Positions 20,886 through 33,701 of a stretch of 64,000 nucleotides of DNA are shown here, piece after piece. The notes below the pieces were generated by a model. The model was not told where the DNA came from and searched no databases. It saw nothing but the letters and a program-made list of their open reading frames with translations. This DNA is from Hedera helix (lineage: Eukaryota > Streptophyta > Magnoliopsida > Apiales > Araliaceae), in assembly GCA_947179155.2 (NCBI GenBank), contig OX359274.1, positions 47,203,564 through 47,267,563 on the forward strand, written 5' to 3'. Position numbers and translations under genes: made by a program. Position 1 is the first letter of the stretch; the number at the start of each line of letters is the position of its first letter.

Positions 20886-23877
20886 GACCCCGAATTTTAT
20901 GAAATACAAAATTTAATTTTTCTTCATATAGATATTTTTTTTAGACAGTAAGTGGTTAAATCGATAAAGTTAAAAGTTAAGGATGTTATGTGCAAATTTT
21001 ATTTTGTCGGACAATATTCACTTTGTCGGGGAATATTCGTTTGGTCGGGGAATATTCGTTTGGTCCGACGGCGCCGAAATAACAAATTATTGGTGGACCC
21101 CACAACGGAATATTTGTCGGATATAGAAAACGACAGAAATAACCTTTTTAAATAAAAATAGTCAACGGAACTGTTAAAATACCGGTGATAAAAGAATAGT
21201 AGCATACGGTAGTTATTGGTATTTTCTGTAGCACTCGGTACTCTACAGTAACACACGGTATTGCATAGTGTCTCATATTTTTGGTCTGATAATTGACACC
21301 GTAACTGTTACGCATCATTTCATCGATAATTGTCACTGCATAATATTTTATATTATCAATTCAATAATTGTTGTTACACAGTATTTTGCATTATTGATTT
21401 AATAATTGTCATTACACTGTATTTTATATCATTGAGTCAATAATTGTTGTTGCACTGTTTTTAAAATTATTGAACCTAATAATTGTCACAGTAACATATG
21501 CACAGTAATTCACATTATTGAATCAATAATTGTCATTACACAGTAACGTATGCTTTATTTTACATTATTGTTATCTCTATTATGATGTTATTTAAACAGT
21601 TGTATTTCATTAATTTATTGACTTGATATCTAAGAGCTAACTATACTGTATTTATAACAATTAGTCATAATAATTGAATTGATAAAGTTATTTGTTTATA
21701 ATATAAAGTTAGGTGATTATTAGGTGATATGAAATGAATGGTGTAGATTAAAGTGTGAATTATTGTTGAATAATTGAATTGATTTGTTTATAATATAAAG
21801 TTAGGTGATTATTAGGTGATATGAAATGAATGGTGTAGATTAAAGTGTGAATTATTGTTGAATAATTAAATTGATTTGTTTATAATATAAAGTTAGGTGA
21901 TTATTAGGTGATATGAAATGAATGGTGTAGATTAAAGATAATATAATATTTGAAATGGATGGTGTAGATTAAAAGATGATATTTAAATGAATGGTTTAGA
22001 TTAAATGAATGATAAGATTTTTGGCTATAAATAGAAGCCTTAACTTAAGGATTTTTCATAAACTTCCTTACTTGTTCTTTCTTTCTCTCTCTAAATACTT
22101 CTTGTGAAAGTTCTCTCTAAGTGTGCTTAAGTCATCTTGAGTATTTGTGAAGATCTATAAGTATACGTGTACTGTTCAAGTTAATCAACCTCATTTAAAT
22201 CAATATCCAGTCACGTGTTACGGTAAGGGATACCATCTTTTTCATCTTCCATTATTCAAACATACTATGGTAAGGGATTATCATTATTTGATTCTCGATA
22301 ATAATATTGTTTCTTCCTTACTCATAAGACGTGCCTTTTATTTTCATGTATTAAATTGTGGGAATAACCTTACGGAGCGGATTGCCGCCTGTTGGTGAAT
22401 AACCTTTCGTATTCATTCATTATTAATCTCTGAGAATAACCTTACGGAGCGGATTGCCGCCTGTTTGGTGAATAACTCTTTGTACTCAAATTCTATTAAA
22501 TTGTGGGAATAACCTTACGGAGCGGATTGCCGCCTGTTGGTGAATAACCTTTCGTATTCATTCATTATTAATCTCTGAGAATAACCTTACGGAGCGGATT
22601 GCCGCCTGTTTGGTGAATAACTCTTTGTACTCAAATTCTATTAAATTGTGGGAATAACCTTACGGAGAGGATTGCCGTCTGTTGGTGAATAACCCTTTGT
22701 ATTAATTTCCTTCACCTTTTGTTAATCAAACCTGCTACGGTAAGGGATATTATTTTCTTTCATACTCCTAAATCGAAATTATTATGGAACTATTGCTTCT
22801 ATAATTCCTGAAAATATTATATGTTCCATAATAGTTGAACTTCATTATTTCAACTGAACCTTCCTATTTACGTGAACCTTTCTATTGAATTGTAACCGTT
22901 ATTCTGAACTGTGGATCTTGAATTTCACTCCACATCATGTTGACAATTTGGACATTATTTGAATCTGTACAAAGTAAACTTCCGATACTTATTGTTATCC
23001 TATTTCTTCTGTTCATCATTTATATCATTCTATTCATCCAAAAATCAAGCTGTTGTGAATATCTGTGGCCGGGGGCACAGATGTGATATATTTGTTGAAC
23101 AGATGATAGGTTAAAGGCGATATAATAGGTTAAAGGCGATACATCTGTTCGGTGTCTTTTATGGCACGTGGTGAATGTTCTCTTTGGCCCGTAGTGCAAA
23201 GATGAACTGTTGTTTGGTATGATTATGACCAAAGGCTGAATCTGGTATAATCATGACCGTTGGTGCTATATTGAATATCTTTGGCCCGTAGTACAAAGAT
23301 GAACTGTTGATGTGCATGATTATGATCAGGAACTGTGAATTTGTATTATCTTGACTAATGATATTTCAGATGATAAAAGTTGATGATGTTTTTCCTAAAA
23401 AGAGAACCGAGTGGATATTATAGTCTGCATTATTCTTCTAATAGATTACTCATTCCGCTGCTATTATTGATCTGAACGTTGTTTAAGAATTTAACTGCAG
23501 TTTTTGATATAAACCTTGTAGTCTATTGTATTCTATCAAGAACTCAACTGTTGAAGACTAATGATAATTTATTCGTCATTATCTTAGTCATGATATTCTT
23601 TACTGGGCTATTTGAGCTCACCCTTTCTTTTGTTCCATTGTTTTTCAACAAGAGATGAAAACATAACAGGGTCTAGCCGGGGAATGGAGTGAGGGTCCGA
23701 GGAATAGTTATCATAGTCTTCACGTTTTGTAAAATAGTGTGGCAATAATAGTGAAGACTTAGTTGTGTATTATTATACACTGTATTGTTGTACGTTGTGC
23801 TTTGTTGTAATAATTTTGTTGTAGTCTTTTGACGACTCAAGTTTGGGCTGTGTGGGCCCAGATTTGGGGGCGTCACA
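20881..23877 (+). repeat. 3' LTR of chromovirus copy 1
   Basis: Same length as the 5' LTR. Private changes seen include GGAGAGG for GGAGCGG near 22666 and CAACAAG for CAACAGG near 23650. Confidence 0.93.
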
Positions 23878-23952
23878 TAACCAACCCTTAATACAAAGGT
23901 AACCAAACCTTAATACAGAGGTAACCAACTTTTGAAACACAGGTAACCAAAA
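23878..23952. repeat. ~22-bp minisatellite, right part
   Basis: About three units of the GGTAACCAA array that begins at 12910, resuming exactly after the target duplication. Confidence 0.75.
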
Positions 23953-25171
23953 TTATTTACTACACATTCAAGAATTGGTTACTTCCATACTAGTGTTTGG
24001 TTACCTAGATTTAGTTGTGCAGTCTTTCATTGATTATCGTGTTGAATTGGTCTATTGCCTGGTTACTTAGATTCAGGATTTGGTTACCTCCATACGAAAA
24101 AATTTTAAAGCATCAAAATCGACATGAACGTGACCCCAACTGTGGAAATCGCCGACATGTGGTTCGGATTTCTCTTCTAGATTGAGACCTTTACCAGAAA
24201 AAGGAGGGTGATTAGAATACCGTGTTGGAATAATCTAAGAGACAAAACAGTGGATAGAGAAAGTAGAGAGAGAAGAGGAGGCCGGAAAGTATGGTAAGCG
24301 AGTAACAGAGAAGAAGATCCTCCTGTTTAAGAAGAGGAATGACATAATGCATGACAGACCATCAAAAGTCAAAATCATAAAATACTTGATATATTTTCCC
24401 TTCTCATCATCTTACTTCCTTACTTCCTTTTCTCTCTACTGAAAACTATTCATGATTGAAGAAATGGAACCCAACTATTCTCGCCCCTTCCTCTTTAATT
24501 TGGTCTCACCGGAAATAATGGTGTTTGACTTTTTAAATTCCGAATTTTAAAATTATTCAACTAAATTAAAGGGATCATGGCCACATCAACACTCCAATTA
24601 ATTTAAACTAATAACTGACTACATTAACTATGTAATAAAAAATTACATATGCACTAGATCTATAAATATTTTTTTAATGTACTATTATTGTAAGATTTTC
24701 TTAAAATGTACTAGAATATGAAATTGTTCCTTAGTTTAATTATGTGGCGCACATGAACTTGGACCGGAATAAAGCCCAAATTCATTTATATTTAGTTGAT
24801 TTTAGTATGGGTTCAAAACCTTTAAATCTTTCATAGGCAATTGATTCCCAATAAAATAGGAGCTACAAATACTTGATATATTAATTAATGATAAATAACA
24901 AAACATTTACATCATTTGATTAACATAGAGAGGAATTAAGAGATTGAGTGCTTCTATACTTATCTAATTTTTTTACCCGCATATAGATAAATGAGTGTGA
25001 CCTATCTCATTTCATCTTTAATTCAAATAAGTGACTGACACTCATTTGTCTTATATGTGAATAAGAAAAGTGGGTAAGTCTAAAATTTTCCTAAGGGATT
25101 TAACAAGATCCCACCATCATTAACATATGCTTAATTCCTCTCTTGCTCAGAATGACACGTACGGCTTAAAT
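23953..25171. other. Spacer between retrotransposon and HAD gene
   Basis: Contains scattered TGGTTACC motifs (23975-24095) in the orientation opposite to the minisatellite, a purine-rich patch at 24240-24320, and then AT-rich sequence. The last part should be the 3' UTR of the HAD gene. No other gene seen. Confidence 0.5.
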
Positions 25172-26849
25172 CTAAGCTGTTACAGATGTTTCCACTGCAA
25201 CCTTGCCATAGTTACCAACTTCAGATGATATCTTGCCAGCAACCCAGAGCTCTGGTAGTGCTTCCCTGATGTTGTGGATACTCTCAAATGCATAATCTGC
25301 TCCTTTAACCCTTTGAGAATTTCCCACCTGTAAACATCGTTCAAGAATTGTACATATTAAATCTTGATATACGTACAAAAAATTCAAGACGTCAAATAGG
25401 ACTATCAAAATATGGATATAGCAATGGTTCTGGTCTAAACAAATGATTCTCTATGGAATAATCACTAGGGACTTACCAGAACGGTATCAAGGCCGACACG
25501 CTTTCCAGCCTGTATGTTCCTAACACTATCTTCAAAAAACAGCTGAAATATGAATTCAACAATGGAAAGAGCATTAGAATAGTACTTAATTCACATAATA
25601 TGAGTTTCAACTTCTAAGGATCAGTGTCTTACTGTTCTCTGGGGGTTAATGTTGCCTATCTTGAGGGCCTTCTCAATGGCATGCTCAGATGGCTTGCAAA
25701 CGATGGGTGTCCTTGGTAATAGTGAAGCGGAAGCATTAGGTTGAGAAAAATGTCCGATAATGTCAAAAATTTCATTGCTGCAAGTCGCGGTATTGGAAGA
25801 TAATCTTGAACCAGTGAACTGAATGTCATCCTCATCATCAGAGACGGTGCTCTTGTGAGTAGGATTCAGAGTCTCAAAGCAAATGATCCCCTCAAAACAA
25901 TCTTCCAACCCCAGTCGGCTAAGTGCTTTGGCAGCGTGGACCTTGTCAGCATTTGTGAAGATCTAATGTCCAAATTAAAAAGTAAAAATAATATCAGTGA
26001 AAAAAAATAACAGCTCCACACCTACTCCATAGTTCACCTATACTGTTTACAATTCTATGATTCTGTAACTTGTGTTAAGATGCTTACAACTTTGTGGATA
26101 GGCAAGCTTAGCAAAAGAGTTCTTAGAACAGGGTCAGGTTTTAGATTCTCATAAGGTAATCTTCCATGAACAAAGCTGCAAAATTGAAAAAATAAAATAA
26201 AAAATCAAACTTCTATATTGGAAACAAACACACAGAAAGCATATATATGACTTGTCAATAACTAAAGATAAAATGTTAGGTGTACTTCCTCACCTGTGAT
26301 ACTCATCGTAATCAAAGTCATAGCCGATAGCCTGCATAAGTAAAATATCATGAATAATACTGTACAGATAAAACATTACAGATTAAACAGTTAGACAACA
26401 TGAATTGAGAAATGGGTCGAGTTCAAAAGACATACCCTAAGGCCTGCCATTGTTGTACCATAATTCTTGTACAGTAAATTACCCAACTCAGAGATTATGC
26501 TCCTATCTATACCAAGCTTTTCAACCATATAATCTGGAGAAGTTTATCAAAAACTAAAATTAGATAACAAAGAAGAATTTAACAGCTAAAAGCAGGCTTA
26601 AGGAATAAAAAAAAATAGACCAATACCTTCAATATTAATGCGAACTGCAGTTGCCAAACCAGAACTAAGGGGATAAAGAGTATCATCTAAATCTGAAAGT
26701 TCAAACTCATTATTATTATTCGCCTTTTCCATAAATAATGCATCAATAATGCAATCTTCAAGCCATTGTTTTAAAATTAAATACTTACCAAAAAGAAGAC
26801 AATCATATTTTGGCCTTTCAACCTGCCTGTACCGGTTCTCAAACTCCAT
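25172..26849 (-). CDS. HAD-superfamily hydrolase, pyrimidine 5'-nucleotidase/SDT1-like
   Basis: Eight coding exons with GT-AG introns: 26789-26849, 26627-26692, 26436-26533, 26294-26331, 26088-26175, 25633-25962, 25477-25542 and 25172-25327. They total 903 bases, 300 residues plus TAG, in phase throughout. HAD motif I is D21-L-D23-D-T with an F before it, motif II is IFTNADKVHAAKAL, the motif III lysine is in VCKPSEHAIEKAL, and motif IV is LFFEDSVRNIQAGKRVGL. The family acts on phosphomonoesters; plant members are mostly uncharacterised and resemble yeast Sdt1/Phm8 nucleotidases. An acidic, Ser-rich insert (STVSDDEDD and following) lies between motifs II and III. The start ATG is the first in the exon carrying motif I. 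An untranslated first exon with a donor near 27650 is likely. All motifs are intact. Confidence 0.94.
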
Positions 26850-28280
26850 CTTGGTTCTTGAATATAGAATGAAGATATGTAAGCAATACGGACCAAGATA
26901 ATTTAAAAGAACCCAAATTAATATGAAAATTCAATTTAATTCTCAACCTACAACTTCTCATGGCTTCAAATAAAATTGATGACTATAATTTCACAGAATT
27001 CTTAACTCAAAAGGCAACTAGTACAGTAAAAATGGTCTTTTAGGTTGACAGTTTTTATAACCATCCCAACTACATAAAAATTGGGGCTTGTCGAGCTCCT
27101 GAACAGGACAATTCGCAGCCATTCATACAAACTAGGCTATCAGATGTGGACCATTTAAAATTACGAACCTCAAGGATACTAGGATAAAAAAAAATGAAAA
27201 ATAACAAAAACTACCCTCAAGGATACTACTAAAATTCTAAAAAATATATAAGGTGAGTTATTCAGAAAGGAATTAAGTAATGTTAAACCTAAGCCCATTT
27301 TACTGAATATCTAACAATAATATTGAGGTTCGTCATAATTAAGTTCCTGAATACCCCAGAAAACAGAAAAGAAACAAACTTCACTAATGGGCAATGAATG
27401 AATCAAAAATTCATATTTGGGTTAAAAAATAGAGAAAACATTAGACAACGCCAAGACCATAAATTTCGAAAGACCCCCGAAAAGTGGGTAAAATGGCAAT
27501 TGAAAACAAATAATAGGAAAAAGAAACTTTCCTGAAAATTTTCACACAATAAAGAAACTAAAAACTTCAGAAAAACCCACAATCATATAAATAAAAGAAA
27601 ATGAAACGCCATTGGTATATATGAAAGCAAAATTTCCAGAACAGAACTTACCAGAAAAATGACGAAATGCAGGAGAGAGAAAGTATTTATATAACGAAAT
27701 GACGGAATATATAAGAGAGAGAGAGAGAGAGAGGGAGACAGAAATAATTAGGGGGAATGGGTTCAGAGAGAGAAAGATTGCTTAGATTAAGGAAATAAGC
27801 AGGAGGAGGAGGAGGAAGGAAGACAGAGCAGAGATTGGGTTTAAATAGACAAACCCTTGCGTTGCGTCTATGGAATTACTTCTGTTTTTGTTTTCTCCTT
27901 TTGAGTTAACCGCGGTTTTAAAAAAGAAAATTAATATTTCTATAATATTTTTTAATATTTTTATATAAAAATCGTCATTATAAATTTATAGCAATAATTT
28001 TTATATAAAAATATTAAAAAAATATTAATTTCTTTTAAGAAATGCCTCAAGTAAAAAAGTTAAAATTATAAGGTGAAAAAAAGACGAGAAAGACTTGTGT
28101 CAATTATACAAAAATCATTAGTATTATATGTAGAGGAGTACTATTTTTATATGAATTTTTAATATTTTTATATAATTTTTTTTCTATAAAGATAAAATTT
28201 ATTTTACTCTCGTGTGAAAAAATATAATATGAAAATATTTTTAAAATATGTAAAAATATCAGTTTTTATATGCATTATAA

Positions 28281-28282
<2 letters not shown>
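26850..28282 (-). promoter_or_regulatory. Probable 5' UTR intron, first exon and promoter of the HAD gene
   Basis: A possible acceptor lies just upstream of the ATG and a possible donor (CTGGTAAG on the minus strand) near 27651. The putative first exon is rich in GA repeats (27714-27735) and GGA repeats (27800-27818), as is common in plant leaders. AT-rich sequence follows. No transcript evidence. Confidence 0.4.

Positions 28283-28347
<65 letters not shown>
28283..28347. repeat. (AT)n microsatellite
   Basis: Uninterrupted AT dinucleotides of about 65 bases. Confidence 0.97.
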
Positions 28348-28350
<3 letters not shown>

Positions 28351-31080
28351 GTAAAGTTAGAAGTATTTTAAAGAAGTGATATTTGAACTCTAAATTTTTT
28401 TTATTTAATATTTATTGTTAGATTAAAATTTTATGAATGCAACATTTATTTTATAAAAAGCTAGTAAATAAAAAAAATCAAACTATAAATATTACAATAA
28501 TTATGCGAAAAGTGTATTTTATTTTACGTAGAAAATTTAATTGTAATAATCTAAGTCTAAGATGTGATCCAATGACCTTTTTGCTCTAATTAAGATGGTT
28601 ATTTGATTTAAATAAATTGAATCCAAATTAGAACACATATTTATTATTATTTTCTGTCTGCTGCTCATATTGATATTATTCGATTTCTTAATAAATTCTC
28701 CCTCCATTTACATCTCGAAACTTCGGGGCATATTCAACGTGGACGGCAGTTTAAAACTCTGGGTAATATTTTATAGGGTAGATATTAAACTCAAGGTATT
28801 TTATTGGCCAGATATCAGCATGTGGACCACGTGGTAGCTAGGGCCAAGAGGTTGTCACATCATCTTAAAACATGAACAAGAATTTTTTGACACGTTTTTT
28901 GTTGCGTTTGAATTGAGAAAAATAAAACGGAGAAATAAAATATTTTAAGTAAATATTTGGTGATATAATAATAAAATAAGAATATAGAGGTACACAATTA
29001 TGTAATTTTTTAATTTACATAATTTATTAAAACTATATTTTTTTGACAGAGATGAGAGACTATCAGTACCGTTAAATTAAAAATAATCAGTCAAAACGAC
29101 GTAGTTTTGATAGACTATGTATATTAAAAAGCCTGGCACCGCCATTTTATATATATATATATATATATCCATTTTATTGGAATTGACTTTATTCTACAAC
29201 CTTTTACATAAAATAAAAAACAAGAGGATGGAATAAATTTTTATTCTATTGGAATGATTTATTTTTTAAAATAATCATTAAATATATTATTTTGTCATTT
29301 TATTCATTCATCTATTACATTTCTTTAACCCTAATGTTGCATTTGGATTAAAATAAATAAAAGAATGAAATAAAAAAGGAAATATAATCGAGGGTCAAAT
29401 GATTCATTCTATTCTATCTAGAATGAATTATAAATTATGAAGAAATAAAAATAATTTATTCTATTTTAATAGAATAATGAAATAAATGATGTGATCATAC
29501 AAGTTTTAGCGTGTTACCTAAAACTTTTGACCTGGAGAATTTATTAGAAAATTTGTATGCGTGGTGGGATGGGAAAACAAAAGTTTAAGATTAACTCGGA
29601 CATTTTAGTTTGAAAAGCAAAAGAAATGATCCCAAAGTTTACCTATAAATCATAAGAGTACAGACAAACAACAAAGGTATCACTCCGACCAATAAATCAA
29701 GCACAAAAACTCGTGATCAAGTAGAAAGAATGATCTAGTGGCGTTAACCGAAATTACTTGAAAGAGCAAGAATTCAAAGTTTTTCGTTAGAACTTGGTGG
29801 TTAATCGCTACAGCTACATATAAAGGCAGGCTTTACTCCATTGTTTAATGTTACGGGCGCGATCAGAGTTCAAGAAACTTGGAAGGAAGAGCCTAACAAG
29901 GTAATCTCTCGGAGTTAATTTGATTCTTATGTTACGTTTAGATTGAATGAATAAACGTAAGAATGACATGATTCATTCTTATGAAATAAAAAAAATTATA
30001 TTTAGTTATTTAATTAAAACGAAATATATTATTTTTATTTTTTTTAAATTTATAAATTTTATTTTTTAAACGAAGATATAAAATGACATGATGTGATGTA
30101 TGGCGTGACTAAGTAATACTGTATTTTTCCCTACTTGGGTTGGTGTAACTTGCATGCGTGTGTCTTATAGTGGCGTACAAGCATTTATATTAATCTAAAG
30201 GCATATGCCAAGACCATATAATTAAGTGAAAATGACCAACCATTGTATGACGGAACTGGATTTGTTTAATTTAACGACATCAATAATTGGATCCCTAGCT
30301 TGGTTTCTAAATCAGGGGGAGAAAAGTACAACACAAAATTTTAAAAAAATTGGAGTTGGAGGAGTAGACGGAAAATCCCCCAAATAGAAAAAAAGAAGGG
30401 AACTGATATTTTCACTTAGTCTCTCTCACATAAATAATTAATGAGTGTTATATTCATATGAAATTATTATTTTTATAAATAAAAATATCAGTTTTCAACC
30501 CTTGATTATAATTAGTCTCCATTTTCATTTACATACCAAAAAATAATAGTCTCATCTCTCTTGCTTAATATTTCACAGAGATATATGCTACGAGAAACTT
30601 AATTATAATAATTTTTAATAATTTTTTTGCATAATATTATTTTTTAGAACTAAAATTTATTATTATAAAAATAAAGAAAATATTTCAAGTGTCTGCTGCA
30701 AATCTTAACACGTCTACTCTTATTTTGGAAATTAAGAGGGGGTACGTTATATAGGAAGGATCGTCGGGTATCTGTAAAGAACATTTCAGCCAGGGGTGAT
30801 GCATACATAAGCTGGTTTTCTATTAGACTACTAATTAACTCTTTGAATTCAAATTTTATACTTCCTCAATTATTTCATCAATCCAACCTGGCTGCCTGAC
30901 TATGACTCCTTAATTGGTTCTACTAGTTTTAATATTTGTTTAATTATGTGTAATAATATAGTTTATCGTGGGACTTAATTATGCCTTTTAGTACGTAGGT
31001 GAGATTAGTTGAATAGAAAGCAACAGCAGCGGAGATCAAGTTCTTCATTTTATGGGCATTTATATATATATAATTGTACG
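28348..31080. other. AT-rich spacer with decayed MITE-like repeats
   Basis: No gene recognised. Three related starts, GTTGCGTTTGAATTGAG (28899), GTTGCATTTGGATTAAA (29335) and GTTACGTTTAGATTGAA (29932), each lead into AATAAA-rich sequence and look like relics of one short repeat family. A short AT microsatellite is at 29147-29168. Confidence 0.4.
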
Positions 31081-31272
31081 CAATGGCAAAGCCAGATTTT
31101 ATGTTTAGTGAGATCAAAAAATTTATGAGATTATAAATAATTTAGTGGGGGTTCGAGGACAGTGTCCTGAGTCAATTTTTTGAAATAATTCTATATTTTC
31201 AGGTTGTATATATAAAACATATATTTGATTACGATAATAATATAATAATTGTTAATTCTCTCTCTCTCTCTC

Positions 31273-31351
<79 letters not shown>

Positions 31352-31677
31352 TATGGACTCATAATAGACTTTGATAAAGACAAACTATTTATAAATAATT
31401 AATTCTTTCAAAAAAAAATATAAAATAGATTATTAATTAGTTTAAGAAGATTATATGAATATACATATATGATATCTAGAGGAGGTAAGAATGATATGAG
31501 ATTGAGATTTAAGTGAGAAAGTTATAAATTTTTAATTTGACTCTATATATTAAAAATTTTACAAAATTTCAATAAGATCAATTTATATATAACATTTAAC
31601 TTTTTATCATATATTATATAAAAAAAATAATAAATTAATGGAATTGACCCGCATCCTTCAAGGCGACTTCGCACCCG
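31081..31677. mobile_element. hAT-like MITE
   Basis: Ends CAATGGCAAAGCCAG on the left and the inverse of CCGGGTGCGAAGTCGCC on the right, both degenerate forms of the CAGGGGCGGAGCC end of plant hAT MITEs. ATTGTACG at 31073-31080 and GTTGTACG at 31678-31685 match in seven of eight bases, fitting an 8-bp target duplication. Length 597 bp, no coding content. It contains CT and TA microsatellites. Confidence 0.6.
31258..31349. repeat. (TC)n(TA)n compound microsatellite
   Basis: A TC run of about 16 bases followed by about 73 bases of TA, inside the hAT-like MITE. Confidence 0.95.
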
Positions 31678-31685
31678 GTTGTACG

Positions 31686-32479
31686 TAGCAAGTAATAATT
31701 AACAAATATTACTGTGCCAACTATTTGAAAACTGTTGTGCCTGAACGCTTTTGTGAAACAGGCGGAGGTAACAAGTGCAAGGAATTATTGTGACTATAGA
31801 AGGCCAATAATGGTGGGGAACTGAGGTTGATACATATCATGTCAAATTCTCTAAGCTCGGAGATCCCATGATAGAGGATGAAAATAATTTGCAAAAGTGT
31901 ATATATTAAATGAACCTTTGGAGGTATGTGACCAATAATGCACTTCACAGCATATAAAATATTGAATTTTAAGTCTTTCTGGCTAGCTAGCTCAAGAAAC
32001 TACTCTAGCATTATTGGAAACAAAAGACCCACATTCAAGTAATGCCTTTGAGCTTACGTTTCTAGTTTATCTACTTCATATATCCCTAATGAATGTTATT
32101 CATTAAGCTTCAAACATAGAAATAAAATAGACAGAGAGATCATATTCCTAAACCCTAAATTATAAACTTTAATCACTAAGCCCTAAACCCAAAAAAAAGG
32201 GTATCATACACTTCTTTTCTTCATTGAGGAAAAAAAAACCCCATATTTTTTGGGCAAAGAGTCTATTTAAATTTTAAATCCAAAAACTTGGACAATATCT
32301 TCCACTAAAATCCAAATTGTCCTCTTTGTAGAACTGGGAAAAGTTTGGGGGAAGGATATGAGTCAGAGAAGACGTGGGATTCTCCCACACGACTAAATTG
32401 AAGTGCCTTTTTATTTTTGGTATGGAGTGGAAAGTATTATTCTTTTATATTTTGTTGTTAATTATTAATGTACAGCCTG
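31686..32479. other. AT-rich spacer
   Basis: No gene recognised. A short minus-strand frame at 31721-31948 has no familiar features. Confidence 0.5.
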
Positions 32480-33484
32480 TACTTTACTAAGAATATTAAT
32501 ATACAGTAATTTAATTAAACAAAAGATTTTCTGAAGTACCAAACTCCACAATCTTAAATTAAATTAATCTCACACATATCGATCATAGTACTTGCAATTG
32601 TTTATTTTAGAAAGTTGTTTTAACTTAAACAAGTAAATATTGGGACATGAATTTGTTCAATTTTCTTTGAGTTTTCATTTCTATAGGATCGATCTCATCA
32701 ATCAAAGGCTTTCCTTTTCCATTCCATACCATGATATCTATGAGGAAATTATTTAGATATTATGCAAGTGATAATAATTAATAAAAAAATTAAAGTTGAT
32801 ACAATCACCCACCCTACCAATGATTGGTGATGGATTTTATTTGGAGTGGGACTGTCTTTGTTTGCTTTACAACTTGGAAGCCATTTATAGGGTGTGGTGT
32901 TTATGGGTCTCCTCCATTCTCAAAAAGCAACAATGGTTGGCTTAGCATGGTTCCAACCAAGTAGCCTACTTAACCTCCTCAATCAATCAACCCTAGCAGT
33001 TGGATTATGTGGATATGTATCTATATAGTAGTCCCAGCTCAGACCACAACTATTAATCAAATATCAAATGTGCTAAAAATAAATATATCAAGTAGGTGTT
33101 CTCAAATGGAAGCACACAATCAATGAATCTCGTTCTAGAACATTAATCTCAAGGGGTAATGAGGACCCTTGGATTGTAAAGTAAGAGTATTTTGCCAAGT
33201 ATATTTTCTTAGATACAGTATTAATCCATTTGTTCTACTAAAAAAATCTTATTTCTCAAAAAAATTTATTCTTAAAATGTTATTATTTATTCTGATAGTA
33301 TTAAAAGACAACAAAATATTTTCAAATTTATCATTACAATTTTATTAGCATGTCATTACTATTAAGCTAAACAAATAATAAACTTTAAAATAAGAATAAA
33401 ATTTAAAAAATCACATGTGATTTACTCAAATTCTTGAGTCATCATTTGTGATTCGAAAACTATTGTTTCATCACTTATGATAGT
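32480..33484. repeat. ~1-kb tandem duplication, copy A (uninterrupted)
   Basis: Starts TACTTTACTAAGAATAT and ends near CACTTATGATAG. The same order of blocks recurs at 33485-33701, 44503-44708 and 51154-51702, with many substitutions and small indels. Shared landmarks include GGATCGATCTCATCAATCAA, AGCAACAATGGTTGGC and GGGTAATGAGGACCCTTGG. No coding function is evident. Confidence 0.88.
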
Positions 33485-33701
33485 ATACTTTACTAAGAAT
33501 ATATATTAATATACAATAGTTTAATTAAACAAAAGATTTTCTAAAGTATCAAACTCTACAATCTTAAACTAAATTAATCTCACATATTGATCATAGCACT
33601 TGTAATTGTTCATTTTAAAAAGTTGTTTTAGCTTAAACAAGTAAATGTTGGGGTATGAATATGTTCAATTTTCTTTTGAGTTTTCATTTCCATAGGATCG
33701 A
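33485..33701. repeat. ~1-kb tandem duplication, copy B segment 1
   Basis: The left part of copy B, up to the insertion of the second chromovirus at GGATCGA. Confidence 0.85.

Larger units (their letters stand above)
13043..23877 (+). mobile_element. Complete Ty3/gypsy chromovirus (Tekay/Del-like), copy 1
   Basis: LTRs of 2997 bp at 13043-16039 and 20881-23877 begin TGTAAGACCCC and end GGGGGCGTCACA. TAACC at 13038-13042 and 23878-23882 is a perfect 5-bp target duplication. Between the LTRs are an initiator-Met-type primer site, one open gag-pol frame and a polypurine tract. By eye the LTRs differ at about nine positions and not in length, so the insertion is young. It landed in the GGTAACC minisatellite. 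The frame, both LTRs, primer site and purine tract are all present, so this copy may be able to move. The polyprotein C-terminus resembles a chromodomain, as expected for this lineage. Confidence 0.95.

Noticed and set aside
31721..31948. 75-codon minus-strand frame near the hAT-like MITE
   Set aside because: No domain, no promoter or splice context; AT-rich spacer.
32704..32850. Pyrimidine-rich CTTTCCTTTTCCATTCC resembling miR482-like sequences, with a partly complementary GGAGTGGGA downstream
   Set aside because: Pairing covers only about ten bases with wobble and does not extend into a precursor-like hairpin.
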